NCBI GenBank assembly: GCA_964343195.1
Contig: CAYFIR010000135.1
Coordinates: 1 to 17,686, forward strand
DNA from: CAYVAP01 sp964343195
GTDB lineage: Bacteria > Bacteroidota > Bacteroidia > J057
Length of the DNA stretch: 17,686 nt
Direction of reading: 5' to 3'
Below, in pieces: positions 6,222-13,058 of this stretch; position 1 is the first letter of the stretch; each line of letters opens with the position of its first letter. Position numbers and translations under genes: made by a program. A model generated the notes under the pieces. That model did no database searches. It saw nothing but the letters and a program-made list of their open reading frames with translations, and was not told where the DNA came from.

Positions 6222-6583
6222 GTAAAGCCGTAGCCAGGAAAAAGCCTGTTGAGCTGCGAGTACGAAAAAGAAGTCAGACCGCGTGGCTGTGAGACTTGTG
6301 CAGTCGAAGATCCCGAAAATCGGGGAGCGCAGTCGCAAGAAGTCAGAAAAATTGGGAAGAAGAGGGTTCTCGAAACCCTGCACTGGCGAGGCCAGTACCA
6401 CTCTGACTTCTGACTTCATCCTCCTAGACAAAAGCGAAACCAACGGTTTCCTTCCGATGAACCGGAATCCAGGATTTGCGGTCTTCGCGGTTAAAATAGG
6501 TGGCTCGCAAATGAAAATGTCCGGGAGTATGTTCTGACTTCTACTCCGTTCTTCCCTGATCTTCAAACCACGACACCTGAAAA
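6222..6583. repeat. Structured intergenic spacer with four copies of a 10-mer and several hairpins
   Basis: AGAAGTCAGA occurs at 6269-6278 and 6338-6347, and its reverse complement TCTGACTTCT at 6402-6411 and 6533-6542. Between them lie small hairpins: TCCCGA-AAA-TCGGGG (about 6310-6326), AGGGTT/AACCCT (6363-6379) and CTGGC-GAG-GCCAG (6383-6395). Open frames here have no recognisable protein features. The layout suggests a structured RNA leader of the following gene or a small non-autonomous repeat element; which one is unknown. Confidence 0.55.
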
Positions 6584-9325
6584 ATGAAACACCTCCTACA
6601 CCTCCTTATCATTGGAATGACACTCATGACGACCGTCCATGCCCAAATCGACATCGTCGGTACGGTACAGGACAGCGTGCAGGCTCCACTACCTGGCGTG
6701 AGTGTCATGTTGTTAAAAGCCAGTGATTCAACCCTGGCCAGTTTTGCGCTGGCAGACAGCAAAGGACGCTACCGCCTCAGCCGCATAGTCTCTGGAGAGT
6801 ATGTCCTTCAACTCAACATGCTGGGCTATGCCCAACATAGAGAATCACTCAGCGTTGAGGGGGAAGCTGATATGGAAATGCCTCCGATTTCACTGGCGCC
6901 GGAAGACTTTACGCTGGAGGCTGTCTCCATTGAAAGCCGGCAGTCTCCCATTCGCATGAAAGGCGATACGCTGGAGTACGATGCCAATGCGTTCAATCCG
7001 GAAGCGGGAGAATCGGTTGAAGACCTCCTCAAGCGCCTGCCCGGTATGGAAGTGGACCGTGACGGCAATGTTGAGGCCATGGGGGAAACCGTACAGCGGG
7101 TGCTGGTTGATGGAAAGGAGTTTTTTGGGGATGATCCGCAGGTGGCGACAAAAAATCTTCCAGCGGATGCCATAGAAAACGTGCAGGTGTTTGACCAGGA
7201 AACCGATGCGGAGCAGTTCACAGGCGTCGATGATGGCCAAATCGAGCAGACCATCAACCTGGAACTGAAGGAAGACCGTAAACGAGGGATTTTTGGCACG
7301 CTGGAGGCCGCAGGTGGGACAGAAGAGCGATTTGCCCTGAAAGGAAACCTGAATCATTTCTCACCTGGAACTCAGATTTCAGGCTTGGGCCAATTCAACA
7401 ACCTCAACCAGCAGGGGTTTGGCATTGAAGAATACATACAGTTCATGGGAGGCATCCAAAGCCTGATTACCTCTGGTGGCAACCTGACCCTGAACAGCGA
7501 TGGGGGAGAAAGTGGAGTTCCCCTCTCGCTGGGACAGGAGCAGGGCTTCATCACCAGCGCAGGTGCAGGCCTTAACTACAACCAGGAATTGGGCGAGCAC
7601 CTGCGCCTGAGTACCAGCTACTTTTTCAGCGGTCTCAACCGCGACCTCGATCAGGAGCGCTACCGGGAGCAGTTTCTGGACCAAGGTTCTTTCATCACCG
7701 AAGAAACCCGCACCTTCAACAGTCGAGCCTATAACCACCGACTGAACACCCGTCTGCGCCATTTTGGAGATACCATCAACCGCTTTAACCTGAGTTTTAA
7801 CATGGGCTGGAATCAGGGAAACAGCTTTGACCAATCCCGAAACCAGTCACTCGACAGTGAAGGCAATCTCGAGAATGCCATCGACCGTGAAGTGAGCAAA
7901 GAAGGACAGAAAGCAGACGCAAGGCTTAGCATGAGCTATCAACGCAACCTGGGCCGAAGGGGTCGCACCATAAGCGTAAACCTGTCTGCAAATGGAGCTC
8001 TGGAAGATCGTACGGGGCTACTCCAATCCTATAACCAGCTTTATCCTTCCGGGGTTCTGGTGGCAGATAGTCTGCGGCAGGATCAGGGGGAAGAGTCCGA
8101 AGAACTGGGATACCAGGCGGGCCTTGCCTACACTGAACCTTTGGGCGAAAAACATTACCTCAGCGGAAGCTACCGCTACCAAAATTATACCGACCAGCAA
8201 AACCGGGAAGTTTTTGACCTGTGGCCAGAACGAAACCTGAATGCCCAGTTGACCAATTCCTTCCGGCGAGATTTTGCCTACCAGCGAGCAGGCCTGCAGT
8301 GGACTTTTGATGGGGAAGACACCGATTTCGGACTGGAAGTCAACGGTCAGCAGGCTACACTTCAGGGAGAAGTACTGGGACAGGACTCCGCCATCAGTCA
8401 GACTTACTATCACCTCCTGCCTGCTGCCAGAATCAGCCAGGAGATCACCCGTGACCTGCGCATTGGGCTACGCTACTCCACCGACATCCAGGCCCCCACC
8501 ATCCAGCAGTTGCAGCCAGTCGTAGACAACCGCGATCCCTTTAACCTCTTTGTCGGCAATCCCGATCTGATTCCGGCCTACCAACATAACCTGAACTTCA
8601 ACCTGAACTTTTACGACCAGTTCAATTTCGTGGGGCTGTTCATGGGAATGAGTGCTGGCTACATCCAAAATCCGGTGGTGGAATCCAGGAGCATCGACTC
8701 GCTTTTTCGCAGCATCAGAACCCCCATCAATGTGAAGGAAGCCTGGCGGGCCAATAGCTATGCCAGTTTCAGTGCCCCCATTCGCCCATTGGGGATCAAG
8801 TTTAACCTTGATACCCGATGGAACTTCCAGCAAAACATAGCTTTCATCAACAACTCCGCCAACGACGTGACCCGACACCGGCTGACCGGAGATCTGCGCC
8901 TGGAAAACCGCAACAAGGAACAGTTCGATGTGGCCATAGGAGCGGAACTGACCCAAAACTGGGCATTTTACTCAGAAGCCAGCGACCTCAACCGCATCTT
9001 CCTGAACCAGCGATATTACGTCGATGCATTGGTAGAAATCGGCGAGCACTGGCAGCTACGCAGCAGCCTGGACTGGGCCGTATATGGGCAGGAGGTATTT
9101 CAGGATGATTTACAGGTGCCACTGTGGCGGGCCAGCGTACAGCGGGGATTTCTTTCGGACAAGTTGCGGGTTTCTGTGGAAGCATTTGACATCCTGAACC
9201 GCAACCAGGGCCTGGACCGAACCGCTGAGCTCAACTATCTGGAAGAAGTACGAACCCAGACCCTGAGCCGCTACTTTTTGCTCAAGGTCAGCTATTCCAT
9301 CACTTCGCTGGGCGCACAGAGATAG
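6584..9325 (+). CDS. Outer-membrane beta-barrel receptor-like protein (OMP_b-brl_3 type)
   Basis: This 913-residue protein has a signal peptide (1-20, ending VHAQ). A carboxypeptidase-regulatory-like beta-sandwich follows at about 23-105 (VGTVQDSVQAPLPGVSVMLL, SKGRYRLSRIVSGEYVLQL). A plug-like segment at about 115-235 carries GDTLEYDANAF, EDLLKRLPGMEVDRDG and VLVDGKEFFGDDP, characteristic of the OMP_b-brl_3 group of TonB-receptor-like proteins. The remainder is a large barrel rich in aromatic-ended strands. No clear TonB box is seen, as is usual in this group. Substrate is unknown. The preceding GLPGLI gene on the same strand is a common partner. Its 3' end overlaps the convergent HD-domain gene by 34 bp. 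Confidence 0.9.
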   Translation: MKHLLHLLIIGMTLMTTVHAQIDIVGTVQDSVQAPLPGVSVMLLKASDSTLASFALADSKGRYRLSRIVSGEYVLQLNMLGYAQHRESLSVEGEADMEMPPISLAPEDFTLEAVSIESRQSPIRMKGDTLEYDANAFNPEAGESVEDLLKRLPGMEVDRDGNVEAMGETVQRVLVDGKEFFGDDPQVATKNLPADAIENVQVFDQETDAEQFTGVDDGQIEQTINLELKEDRKRGIFGTLEAAGGTEERFALKGNLNHFSPGTQISGLGQFNNLNQQGFGIEEYIQFMGGIQSLITSGGNLTLNSDGGESGVPLSLGQEQGFITSAGAGLNYNQELGEHLRLSTSYFFSGLNRDLDQERYREQFLDQGSFITEETRTFNSRAYNHRLNTRLRHFGDTINRFNLSFNMGWNQGNSFDQSRNQSLDSEGNLENAIDREVSKEGQKADARLSMSYQRNLGRRGRTISVNLSANGALEDRTGLLQSYNQLYPSGVLVADSLRQDQGEESEELGYQAGLAYTEPLGEKHYLSGSYRYQNYTDQQNREVFDLWPERNLNAQLTNSFRRDFAYQRAGLQWTFDGEDTDFGLEVNGQQATLQGEVLGQDSAISQTYYHLLPAARISQEITRDLRIGLRYSTDIQAPTIQQLQPVVDNRDPFNLFVGNPDLIPAYQHNLNFNLNFYDQFNFVGLFMGMSAGYIQNPVVESRSIDSLFRSIRTPINVKEAWRANSYASFSAPIRPLGIKFNLDTRWNFQQNIAFINNSANDVTRHRLTGDLRLENRNKEQFDVAIGAELTQNWAFYSEASDLNRIFLNQRYYVDALVEIGEHWQLRSSLDWAVYGQEVFQDDLQVPLWRASVQRGFLSDKLRVSVEAFDILNRNQGLDRTAELNYLEEVRTQTLSRYFLLKVSYSITSLGAQR

Positions 9326-10551
9326 TGCTTGATGACGGGTGCTGCGAGGGCGTGGATGCTGGGCATATCAGTGGCTTCTGACAGGTCCATGAGGTATCCA
9401 GCCTTGAACCAGACCAGAATCGGCTCCTCGCTGTTTTCGGTATAAGCCTGGTTTTTGAGTTGACCGCTAAAGACGTAATACTCAGCCTCTTCCGGTGTGA
9501 TTTCCAGCCGCTTGACGAGCTTCTTGCGGAGCTGCTGTATGTAATCGGGCTGGAAGGGGTCTTTTTGCAGGCGGATTTTTAGCAGGCGACGATTCATCAG
9601 TCTATGCGCCAGGTCCGCGAGTATGGGATCATCCGATCGCTGCCACTGTTTGATCGCAAAGTCCACGTCATTATCATCCAGCTGCATATATCTCAGCAGC
9701 ACCTCTTCGGACAGGTTTCCGGGATCTATCTCGTTCTCGAAGAAAAAACCCAGATTTTCAGGCAGATAGATCTGCTCCCCCGCGTCGAATAACTCTCTGG
9801 CGCGTCGCAAAGTATTCACCAGCATATGTTCTGCAGCCACGGCAGTCTTGTGCAGGTAAACCTGCCAGTACATCAGCCTACGTGCCACGATGAATTTTTC
9901 CAGCGAATAGATGCCTTTGTCCTCGCAGACCAGTTGATCTCCGTGGACGTTGAGCGTTTTGATGATGCGATCGATTCCCACCACACCTTCTGCCACTCCA
10001 GTAAAAAAACTATCCCGGATCAGGTAATCCATCCGGTCCATGTCGAGTTGGCCGGATACCAGTTGGTGCAGAAAGCTCCGTTCATATTTGCCCGTAAAAA
10101 TATCGATGGCCAGGTCCAGTTTTCCCTCGAATTGCTCGTTGAGGTACCGCATCAGGGCCAGGCTCATGTGCTCGTGGTGCAGGCCGGGAATGATGACGCT
10201 TTCCAGTGCGTGGGAAAATGGCCCATGTCCCACATCATGCATCAGAATGGCAATGAGAGCGGCTTTGTATTCCTTTTTGGAGATTTCGACTTTCTTGCGT
10301 CGCAGGACATCCAGGGCCTGCCGCATCAGGTGCATGGCCCCCAGGGCATGGTTAAATCGCGTATGAACCGCCCCCGGATAGACCATGTACCCCTGCCCCA
10401 TTTGCTTAATGCGCCTCAAGCGTTGCAGGACCGGCGTGTCTATCACATCCAGAATCAGTCCTCTGGGAATCTCGATAAACCCATGAACCGGATCATTGAC
10501 GATCTTGGGCAGCTTCTTGCGGTTTTCGTTGGGGTCGTGGGACTTGGGCAT
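9292..10551 (-). CDS. HD-domain phosphohydrolase (dNTPase/SAMHD1-like)
   Basis: The 419-residue cytoplasmic protein begins with the typical KIVNDPVHGFIEIP and LQRLRRIKQMG. It then shows the HD metal ligands: H68 (TRFNH), H105-D106 (LMHDVGHGPFSH), HHEH at 125-128, and D170/D172 in QLDMDRMDYLIRD. This order matches bacterial relatives of SAMHD1 and dGTPases, which cleave dNTPs to nucleoside and triphosphate; the substrate of this member is not certain. The C-terminal 180 residues are a helical family-typical extension. Stop codon TAG at 9292-9294 lies inside the end of the opposite barrel gene. The NA37 gene lies 133 bp upstream on the same strand. Confidence 0.9.
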   Translation of the reverse strand: MPKSHDPNENRKKLPKIVNDPVHGFIEIPRGLILDVIDTPVLQRLRRIKQMGQGYMVYPGAVHTRFNHALGAMHLMRQALDVLRRKKVEISKKEYKAALIAILMHDVGHGPFSHALESVIIPGLHHEHMSLALMRYLNEQFEGKLDLAIDIFTGKYERSFLHQLVSGQLDMDRMDYLIRDSFFTGVAEGVVGIDRIIKTLNVHGDQLVCEDKGIYSLEKFIVARRLMYWQVYLHKTAVAAEHMLVNTLRRARELFDAGEQIYLPENLGFFFENEIDPGNLSEEVLLRYMQLDDNDVDFAIKQWQRSDDPILADLAHRLMNRRLLKIRLQKDPFQPDYIQQLRKKLVKRLEITPEEAEYYVFSGQLKNQAYTENSEEPILVWFKAGYLMDLSEATDMPSIHALAAPVIKHYLCAPSEVME

Positions 10552-10570
10552 GGGGCGCAGGCTAATTTTT

Positions 10571-10680
10571 GATTCGGAATTTGTGATTCGTGATTAAAGA
10601 AAGAAGGGGTAGAAATTCGAAAACTGGGATCACGCGAAACCTGGGCGATTACGAATGACGAATTTTCCATTACGAATTCC
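10571..10680. repeat. Imperfect inverted repeat of ATTACGAAT-type sequence
   Basis: The gap between the NA37 and HD genes holds an 18-nt arm at 10578-10595 (AATTTGTGATTCGTGATT). Its reverse complement matches 14 of 18 bases at 10647-10664, and a further TTACGAATT copy lies at 10671-10679. The arms are about 50 bp apart. No coding or clear terminator signal is seen. This resembles the short palindromic intergenic repeats common in Bacteroidota. Confidence 0.55.
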
Positions 10681-10684
10681 CCGC

Positions 10685-11749
10685 CTACTCATCCTCCACT
10701 TCCTCATTGAAGTAAACCTTGTAATAGAACATGCCCCGCTGCTCATCGTAGGCCCTTTCCATCCACTCGGAGGCCTGCTCGGCGAATTTGGGGTCGAGTT
10801 TCAACTCGATGTGGGTGTCGAGCTTGATCTGGGTGCGAAAGTGCTTGCGGAGGTTGCGAACGGCAAATTTCGAGATCGCAAAGCCCTCATCAGCCGGAGG
10901 CAAACCAGACTCTTCTTCATAGACATTGCGAAAGTCGTCGAACTGATCGCGGTATTCCTGGCTCGGCAGGACGTCGTCCTTGAACTCTTCCAGGTCAAAT
11001 TCCTTGTGCTTGGTGAAGTAATGCAGGGAACGATTGAGAAAAACCACCTGCTCCTTTTTGTCCTGCTCACGGCCGAAGACATCTTCACAAAAATTCTTGG
11101 TCAGGTTGAGGAAGCTTTCTGTCTGGAAGGTATTGTCCTGGATGCGTTTGACCTGCAGGAAGTCCTCGCGCCAGTAGGTGGTGTCTTCGCTGGATTTGTC
11201 CACCATCAACACGCTATAGCCATCTTCAGCATACAGGTTGAAAACCAGGCAGCCTTTGTCCAGCTTCTTGATGTTGATGCCCTCTTCGGCCCTCATGTTG
11301 ACCTGGTCTTCCTGCCCCTCTACCTTGAGGAAGACGTCCTTGTTTTCGGATTTGAAGATGCCGACGGCATCCACTTCATGTCCATCCACGACACACTCCC
11401 GAAAGTGCGCCACATACAGCTCCCCACTCTTGATATGAGGGTGAGCAGAGTGGGTGTACAGGTGAGTCAGGATATGAGTAGAAGCCTGTAGAAATTCCTC
11501 CCGACTCTGGGAAAAAATCTGTCGGGAATAGGTATAGACCTCATTCATGCTGAGGTCGCTGGGATGATCAAATTTGAAAAACTCCTCGGCCTTGAAGGGT
11601 CGTAGAAAGTAGTCTTCCAGTATCTGGGTCATGTACTCCTCCTCAAGCGGAAAAAGCTCTTTAGAGGCAATCACTCCCTCCTGGCGGACTTTGTTGCCCA
11701 CTTTGTGAACGGCGAGAGTAGTCAGGCGAGCAGAACTCAGGTCTATCAT
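10685..11749 (-). CDS. Nucleoid-associated protein, NA37/YejK family
   Basis: The 354-residue protein matches the NA37 family in length (E. coli YejK is about 335) and in motifs: an N-terminal LTTLAVHKVGNK, a central segment with LYTHSAHPHIKSGELYVAHF, CLVFNLYAEDGYSVLMVDK and YWREDFLQVK, and an acidic C-terminus. Family members associate with the nucleoid, but their mechanism is poorly defined. The protein is soluble, without signal or membrane segments. The gene has its own Bacteroidota-type promoter upstream and is followed 133 bp later by the HD phosphohydrolase, so a nucleic-acid/nucleotide pair is possible. Confidence 0.88.
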   Translation of the reverse strand: MIDLSSARLTTLAVHKVGNKVRQEGVIASKELFPLEEEYMTQILEDYFLRPFKAEEFFKFDHPSDLSMNEVYTYSRQIFSQSREEFLQASTHILTHLYTHSAHPHIKSGELYVAHFRECVVDGHEVDAVGIFKSENKDVFLKVEGQEDQVNMRAEEGINIKKLDKGCLVFNLYAEDGYSVLMVDKSSEDTTYWREDFLQVKRIQDNTFQTESFLNLTKNFCEDVFGREQDKKEQVVFLNRSLHYFTKHKEFDLEEFKDDVLPSQEYRDQFDDFRNVYEEESGLPPADEGFAISKFAVRNLRKHFRTQIKLDTHIELKLDPKFAEQASEWMERAYDEQRGMFYYKVYFNEEVEDE

Positions 11750-11787
11750 ATAGGTCAGTATGGTGTGGTCAAGTTTTGGTACCTACT

Positions 11788-11817
11788 CAAAATTACGCAG
11801 AAACTCACGGGGAACAA
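11788..11817 (-). promoter_or_regulatory. Bacteroidota-type promoter of the NA37 gene
   Basis: On the minus strand TTG (11817-11815), 19 bp, then TAATTTTG (11795-11788) matches the TTG-N19-TAnnTTTG consensus of the phylum exactly. Transcription would begin near 11782, giving a leader of about 33 nt before the ATG at 11749. The rest of 11750-12007 shows nothing else recognisable, and no matching promoter is seen for the plus-strand gene at 12008. Confidence 0.65.
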
Positions 11818-12007
11818 TAGCAGCAAACGGGATATCCCGATTTGAAAATTTTTGTGGGTGTAACCAAGCTCAACTCCATCCACGTCGAGGGTGGCAAGGC
11901 AGCTGCTTTCAGCGCGATAAAAAATGCGAAAATGGCAAATTTTATTTTCCAACTATTCCCACCTCCGCTTCAATTTTTTTACTTTTCTATTATACCCAAA
12001 GATCAAC

Positions 12008-13042
12008 ATGTATTTATACGACTTGCTTTGTAAATGGCCGTTTCTGAAGGGATATGCTGGAAAATTTCTATTTGTGGCCTTCATTGGCACCCATATTCCC
12101 ATGATTGGCCTCATATTTTATCTGATTATCGCAGGAAACATCCAGGACCAATGGGCCATCGTACTGGTGGTCTTTTTTTTCACAGGATTCACCACTGCCG
12201 CGACTTTACTCGCCATCCACAGGCTGTTGGGACCGGTAAGAATGGCCGCACAGGGACTGAATTCCTACCGGGCTTCTGGCGTCAAACCTCAACTTCCCCG
12301 ACAGTACGAAGATGAAGCAGGGCTCCTGCTAAAAGATATTGACAGGACCATTTCGGAACTTGATCAGATCATCACCTCACACCACGGGACCCTTACGCGG
12401 ATGGCCCAGTTTCTCAACATCCCTTCCAGATCCATACTGCTGATGACGGAGGAACTGCTCCCGCAAAATTACCCACAGCCTCATAGCAGCTACCTGAAAA
12501 ACATCCAGCAGATAAGCCTGCGACAGATGAATTTTGCGGAGGAAATGCTGGAAAACCTCCAAAAGGGGAAGATGGCCATCTCAACTCCAGTCAGACAGGT
12601 TTCCAGACTGGATAATCTGCTCGAACCCGTACTCCAGTTTTTTGCCAATGACCATAAGTTCCACAACATACAGGTAGAGAAAGCCTATCCCAGGGATGAG
12701 TTGATCTTTGTAGACCTGATCCTGATACAACAGGTCATGGAGACGATTCTGGGCCAAATACAGATCAGATCCATTTTACCGGAGAAAGTGATCATCAACG
12801 GAGGCAAAACTGACGATCACTTCTGGCTGATCCTCGATATCTTATTGCCCAAAGCCGATCAGGATCGGCTGTCATCTACTACTTTTACTCCTATTACCCC
12901 TCCGATAAAACTGATTCAGGAAGTTGTAGAAAAGGCAGACGGCTTTATTGACGCTGACCTGACCCCTGAGGGGTACCAATACCGATTGCAAATGCCCCAC
13001 GTGAAAATCGTCGGGAAGCTTACTACAGCGGGAGAAGACTGA
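12008..13042 (+). CDS. Membrane sensor histidine-kinase-like protein lacking catalytic motifs
   Basis: From the ATG at 12008 the product has 344 residues. Two transmembrane helices (about 19-41 and 49-71) enclose almost no periplasmic domain. A HAMP linker follows (72-120) with the characteristic proline (LGPVRM) and DEAG motif. A DHp-like helical hairpin spans 124-187 and an ATPase-like fold region about 200-332. The HDLRxPL box is replaced by FLNIPSRSI around 135-142, with no histidine at the expected site. The N-box region (LILIQQVMETILGQIQI) lacks the ATP-binding Asn, and no DxGxG is visible. It is probably a pseudokinase or a scaffolding relative. An upstream in-frame ATG at 11924 would add 28 residues and is less likely. 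No response regulator adjoins. Confidence 0.65.
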   Translation: MYLYDLLCKWPFLKGYAGKFLFVAFIGTHIPMIGLIFYLIIAGNIQDQWAIVLVVFFFTGFTTAATLLAIHRLLGPVRMAAQGLNSYRASGVKPQLPRQYEDEAGLLLKDIDRTISELDQIITSHHGTLTRMAQFLNIPSRSILLMTEELLPQNYPQPHSSYLKNIQQISLRQMNFAEEMLENLQKGKMAISTPVRQVSRLDNLLEPVLQFFANDHKFHNIQVEKAYPRDELIFVDLILIQQVMETILGQIQIRSILPEKVIINGGKTDDHFWLILDILLPKADQDRLSSTTFTPITPPIKLIQEVVEKADGFIDADLTPEGYQYRLQMPHVKIVGKLTTAGED

Positions 13043-13058
13043 TCCCCTATTGATCAGT
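13038..13058. terminator. Hairpin spanning two convergent stop codons
   Basis: ACTGATC (13038-13044) and GATCAGT (13052-13058) form a perfect 7-bp stem with a 7-nt loop. The plus-strand TGA at 13040-13042 and the minus-strand TGA at 13056-13054 both lie inside it. It could end both convergent transcripts, but neither side has a long T-run. Confidence 0.35.

Noticed and set aside
5874..6566. 230-residue minus-strand frame
   Set aside because: Lies antisense to the GLPGLI gene, whose frame has a recognised signature and signal peptide; no domain recognised in the antisense frame.
9826..10572. 248-residue plus-strand frame
   Set aside because: Antisense to the well-supported HD phosphohydrolase; no recognisable motif.
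10655..11491. 278-residue plus-strand frame
   Set aside because: Antisense to the NA37 gene; hydrophobic composition is that expected from the complement of charged codons.
11755..12033. Short frames on both strands in the NA37/pseudokinase spacer
   Set aside because: No family resemblance, and the minus-strand frame spans the good NA37 promoter.
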